Part shown: positions 5,674 through 5,746 of the stretch, piece after piece
How the letters are laid out: the number at the start of each line of letters is the position of its first letter
Position numbering within the stretch: the stretch's first letter is position 1
Assembly (NCBI GenBank): GCA_903913345.1
Contig: CAIWLA010000001.1
Location: 1 to 5,746 of the forward strand
DNA length: 5,746 bases
Reading direction: 5' to 3'
From: an uncultured Magnetococcales bacterium
Lineage (GTDB): Bacteria; Pseudomonadota; Magnetococcia; Magnetococcales; Magnetaquicoccaceae
Translations under genes and position numbers: made by a program
The notes under the pieces: generated by a model
What the model saw: the letters and a program-made list of their open reading frames with translations, nothing else
Told to the model about the DNA's origin: nothing
Database searches by the model: none

Positions 5674-5746
5674 GTGCGCCGTCCGCCTCTCTCGCGCCGC
5701 CGGACGGTCCCAAAAATGACCAGCCCTGGCGGAGGTTGGCGATGGT
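5674..5746 (+). CDS. Start of a divergent gene with a basic N-terminus, product not identifiable, cut by window edge
   Basis: The frame is open from GTG 5674 to the right edge (24 codons). The GTG is preceded by the AGGAGG site. The predicted N-terminus is Arg/Pro/Ser-rich (begins MRRPPLSRRRTVPK and ends at GGGWRW), like the cytoplasmic tail ahead of a membrane anchor. The same frame also has an ATG at 5602, directly after an in-frame TGA. Starting there would add 24 further Arg/Ser/Pro-rich residues, but without a good ribosome site. In many proteobacteria the gene divergent from pilM is a class A penicillin-binding protein (PBP1A, mrcA/ponA), and a basic tail before a signal anchor would suit one. 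That is inference from position only; no domain is visible. Confidence 0.5.
   Translation, partial: MRRPPLSRRRTVPKMTSPGGGWRW

Noticed and set aside
4325..5719. Plus-strand open frame of 464 codons opposite pilM
   Set aside because: It is antisense to an unambiguous pilM. Its translation shows no coherent domain and it crosses the intergenic region.

Overview
The window looks like chromosomal core sequence from a Gram-negative bacterium, most likely a member of Pseudomonadota. The evidence is a type IV pilus alignment cluster (pilMNOP) followed by the shikimate gene aroB, a neighbourhood typical of many proteobacteria. Nothing in the window fixes the class or genus. There are no RNA genes, CRISPR arrays, insertion sequences or phage genes that I can support.

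Layout: nearly everything is on the minus strand, so genes read right to left. At the far right (about 5674 to the edge) a divergent plus-strand gene begins with a very strong Shine-Dalgarno sequence and a GTG start. Only about 24 codons are inside the window. Left of it, after a shared intergenic region with a candidate promoter, is a compact operon: pilM (5437-4250), pilN (4253-3621), pilO (3577-2960), pilP (2963-2436) and aroB (2464-1307). pilM/pilN and pilO/pilP overlap as ATGA, pilN and pilO are 43 bases apart, and aroB starts 29 bases inside pilP. An intergenic gap of about 210 bases holds inverted repeats and a good extended -10 promoter. It is followed by a minus-strand gene (1094 to the left edge, incomplete) for a five-helix membrane protein with an LTA synthase/phosphoglycerol transferase catalytic domain.

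How the genes fit together: PilM (cytoplasmic, actin-like) binds the N-terminal tail of PilN. PilN and PilO form an inner-membrane coiled-coil pair, and PilP links that pair to the outer-membrane secretin PilQ. Together they make the alignment subcomplex of the type IV pilus machine. AroB makes 3-dehydroquinate for aromatic amino acids and is probably co-transcribed. pilQ and aroK, which commonly lie between pilP and aroB, are absent here.

The main points to check are the pilP-aroB junction without pilQ/aroK, and a proline-rich insertion in PilM encoded by a C9/C5/C6 tract. That tract is a strong G-quadruplex motif on the opposite strand and a possible slippage site. Otherwise the window is ordinary, and I do not see a new biological system in it.
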